A stretch of DNA of 64,000 bases from Paenibacillus sp. FSL K6-1330 (GTDB taxonomy: Bacteria > Bacillota > Bacilli > Paenibacillales > Paenibacillaceae), in NCBI RefSeq assembly GCF_037976825.1, contig NZ_CP150269.1, forward strand, positions 3,237,501 to 3,301,500, in the 5' to 3' direction. The position numbers were made by a program, and so were the translations under genes. Of the stretch, positions 62,417 to 64,000 are shown in pieces (positions within the stretch are counted from its first letter, which is position 1; each line of letters begins with the position of its first letter). The notes under the pieces are model-generated. The model was not told where the DNA came from. It was given only the letters and a program-made list of their open reading frames with translations, and searched no databases.

Positions 62417-63853
62417 ATGATCTATCACAAAAAACGCAAGAAGTTTACCAGAGTCTTCTTTATTCTATTCATTGCAATCCTATTTATTGTCGGCTTCAAA
62501 TTGGCATGGCACGTCGGTTCATCAACGGTGGAGTTGGTGCCGGCATCATCTGCTAGACTTGCAGAGACCTATAGGACGCTTCCTGCTGTGCCTAATCCAA
62601 ATAAAACGTATCGGATCGTAATCGATCCCGGTCATGGGGGAAAAGATCCGGGAGCTACCGGAGTAAGCGGTGCATATGAGAAAGCGTTCAATCTATCTCT
62701 TGCCGGGCGGGTTGTTGACCTCCTGGAGGAGGACCCTTTGTTTGAACCTCTCTTGACACGTTCGGATGATCAATTCGTTGAATTGGATGAACGGGCAGCC
62801 AAGGCGAATGATTGGAATGCGGATGTGATGATTTCCATTCATGGCAATACCTATACGGACCCCATGACATCGGGTACGGAGACCATGTACCGACACGAGG
62901 ACAGCATCCCCTTGGCCCAAACCCTTCAGGAGCATTTGGTGAAGGGAATTGGCCTTCGTGATCGCGGGATCAAGGAAGAACAGTTAAAAGTGCTATCTAC
63001 GCCCACGATGCCGGCAGTGCTTATCGAAGTTGGATATCTCACCAATGCGGAGGATGAGCGTTTCCTGCTGAGCAATGAAGGCCAAGATCTTGCCGCACAA
63101 GCTATTGTTGATGGGCTCAAGGACTATTTTGCGGAATCGCAGGAACTCTCGCTTGGACACCAAGCAAACGGTGAATCAGTTGAAAGATCACCTGGCACTC
63201 CGCAAAGCGGGAATCAGTCTATGGAGAAAAAGGTGTATTTTAATGGATCAGCCCAGGACGGTAAACAGGTCGCACTTACATTCGATGATGGACCGGATGC
63301 CATGGTTACGCCCAAAATCCTTGATATCCTGAAGGAAAACGATATTAAAGCCACCTTTTTCATTCTGGGAAACCGGGCTGAAGCCCATCCTGAGACTGTG
63401 CGGAGGATTAAAGAGGAAGGTCATGCCATAGGAAATCATTCCTGGTCACACCCCAACTTTACAGAATTATCGATGGAGGAAGCGCTGAATCAGGTGAAGA
63501 ATACGCAGGATGAACTGAACGACATTATCGGCTATCGTCCATCCTTGTTTCGGCCGCCTTATGGCGCTTTGGATGAGGACAAAGAGGAGGCCATCCAGAA
63601 TATGGATTTAGCGATCGTGAACTGGTCCGTGGACACGATGGATTGGTCAGGTCTGCCCGCACAGGAGATCATGGGAATCATCCACAAGCAGTTGAAGCCT
63701 GGAGGCATCATTCTTCAGCATACCGCAAACGGCAAGAAACATCTTGCCAACACGCTGGAGGCACTGGAGCTGTTAATACCGGATTTGAAAGATCAAGGCT
63801 ACTCATTCGTCACGGTCCCGGAACTGCTGCATTTGCCTGAATCGCAGTCTTAG
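62417..63853 (+). CDS. fused N-acetylmuramoyl-L-alanine amidase and polysaccharide deacetylase
   Basis: A 478-residue surface protein with an N-terminal membrane anchor (about 12-30) and two catalytic domains. The Amidase_3 domain (about 65-238) keeps its zinc set: His73 (DPGHGG), Glu88, His142 (SIHGN) and catalytic Glu204 (LIEVGYLTN). The NodB deacetylase domain (about 283-470) has TFDDGPD (Asp291), HSWSHPN (His341, His345), RPPYGA and ILQHT. It would cut the stem peptide from muramic acid and also deacetylate a glycan sugar, a natural pair for making spore-cortex muramic lactam or for wall remodelling. Fusion of both steps in one chain is unusual. GAAGGAGGAG lies upstream. Confidence 0.93.
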   Translation: MIYHKKRKKFTRVFFILFIAILFIVGFKLAWHVGSSTVELVPASSARLAETYRTLPAVPNPNKTYRIVIDPGHGGKDPGATGVSGAYEKAFNLSLAGRVVDLLEEDPLFEPLLTRSDDQFVELDERAAKANDWNADVMISIHGNTYTDPMTSGTETMYRHEDSIPLAQTLQEHLVKGIGLRDRGIKEEQLKVLSTPTMPAVLIEVGYLTNAEDERFLLSNEGQDLAAQAIVDGLKDYFAESQELSLGHQANGESVERSPGTPQSGNQSMEKKVYFNGSAQDGKQVALTFDDGPDAMVTPKILDILKENDIKATFFILGNRAEAHPETVRRIKEEGHAIGNHSWSHPNFTELSMEEALNQVKNTQDELNDIIGYRPSLFRPPYGALDEDKEEAIQNMDLAIVNWSVDTMDWSGLPAQEIMGIIHKQLKPGGIILQHTANGKKHLANTLEALELLIPDLKDQGYSFVTVPELLHLPESQS

Positions 63854-63945
63854 CAAGCCTGTAACGGATCAGACTTATCATTTGTCAACGGTATATGCTA
63901 AAATCGATTCATCAAATAGGCCTATGGAATAAGAATGGAGACTTC

Positions 63946-64000
63946 ATGAAAAAAACAAAAATTCTCATAATCGAAGATGAGGGGCCGATTGCCGACTTGC
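63946..64000 (+). CDS. response regulator, 5' end only (runs off the window)
   Basis: Only 18 codons are inside the window. MKKTKILIIEDEGPIADL is the first strand of a receiver domain with the acidic pair that binds Mg2+, so an OmpR-like response regulator is likely. GGAG sits 7 bases before the ATG. Output domain and partner kinase lie outside. Confidence 0.75.
   Translation, partial: MKKTKILIIEDEGPIADL

Overview
The window reads as a low-to-mid GC, spore-forming Gram-positive, most likely Paenibacillus. This is inferred from strong AGGAGG-type ribosome binding sites, frequent TTG/GTG starts, a T-box and a Mn riboswitch, a tetracistronic GerA-type germinant receptor operon, an S-layer-anchored polysaccharide lyase, YesM/YesN-type regulation of a sugar ABC importer, and a 2-keto-3-deoxy-sugar aldolase. 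No tRNA, rRNA, transposase, phage module or CRISPR array was seen.

Region 1 (1-28 kb) is a mosaic of short transcription units. It holds an MFS exporter, an aldo/keto reductase, a CYP152-type fatty acid peroxygenase P450, two paralogous glycosyltransferases, an aminoglycoside-phosphotransferase-like kinase, a thioredoxin-reductase-like flavoprotein, an ABC exporter preceded by an 18-codon leader, a TerC protein under a yybP-ykoY Mn2+ riboswitch, an EamA/LysR divergent pair, an ECF sigma factor with its DUF4179 anti-sigma, two flavin enzymes, an ArsR-like regulator, two GNAT acetyltransferases, a DUF421 protein, thrS under a T-box, an AraC regulator next to a perfect Fur box and a 14-TM MFS exporter, and a ClbS/DfsB-like protein.

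Region 2 (28.6-52.9 kb) is a coherent polysaccharide-utilisation locus. It encodes GH88, a heparinase II/III-type lyase, a YesM/YesN two-component system, two ABC permeases and a binding lipoprotein, GH95 and GH29 fucosidase-type enzymes, a GH35 beta-galactosidase, a giant SLH-anchored PL8 lyase, an unrecognised 553-residue protein and a KDPG/KHG aldolase. Together these suggest surface cleavage of a uronate-containing polymer, uptake of oligosaccharides, and intracellular trimming of unsaturated uronate, fucose and galactose. The absence of sulfatases and mannosidases points to a fucose/galactose/glucuronate exopolysaccharide (colanic-acid-like) or plant gum rather than a sulfated glycan or xanthan; this is inference. 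A 17-nt motif starting TCAAAAT recurs before four units of the locus.

Region 3 (53-64 kb) holds the germinant receptor operon (A-C-D-B order), a MerR regulator with a GAP/LysE-like transporter, an amino-acid racemase, metE, a fused amidase-deacetylase wall enzyme and the start of a response regulator.

Non-coding structure is unusually rich. Four copies of a modular MITE-like element carry swappable hairpin inserts. There is an array of TTGTACGA palindromes, a four-unit 68-bp tandem repeat, and nearly identical MerR operators 35 kb apart, one before the merR gene and one before a tiny membrane-protein gene.
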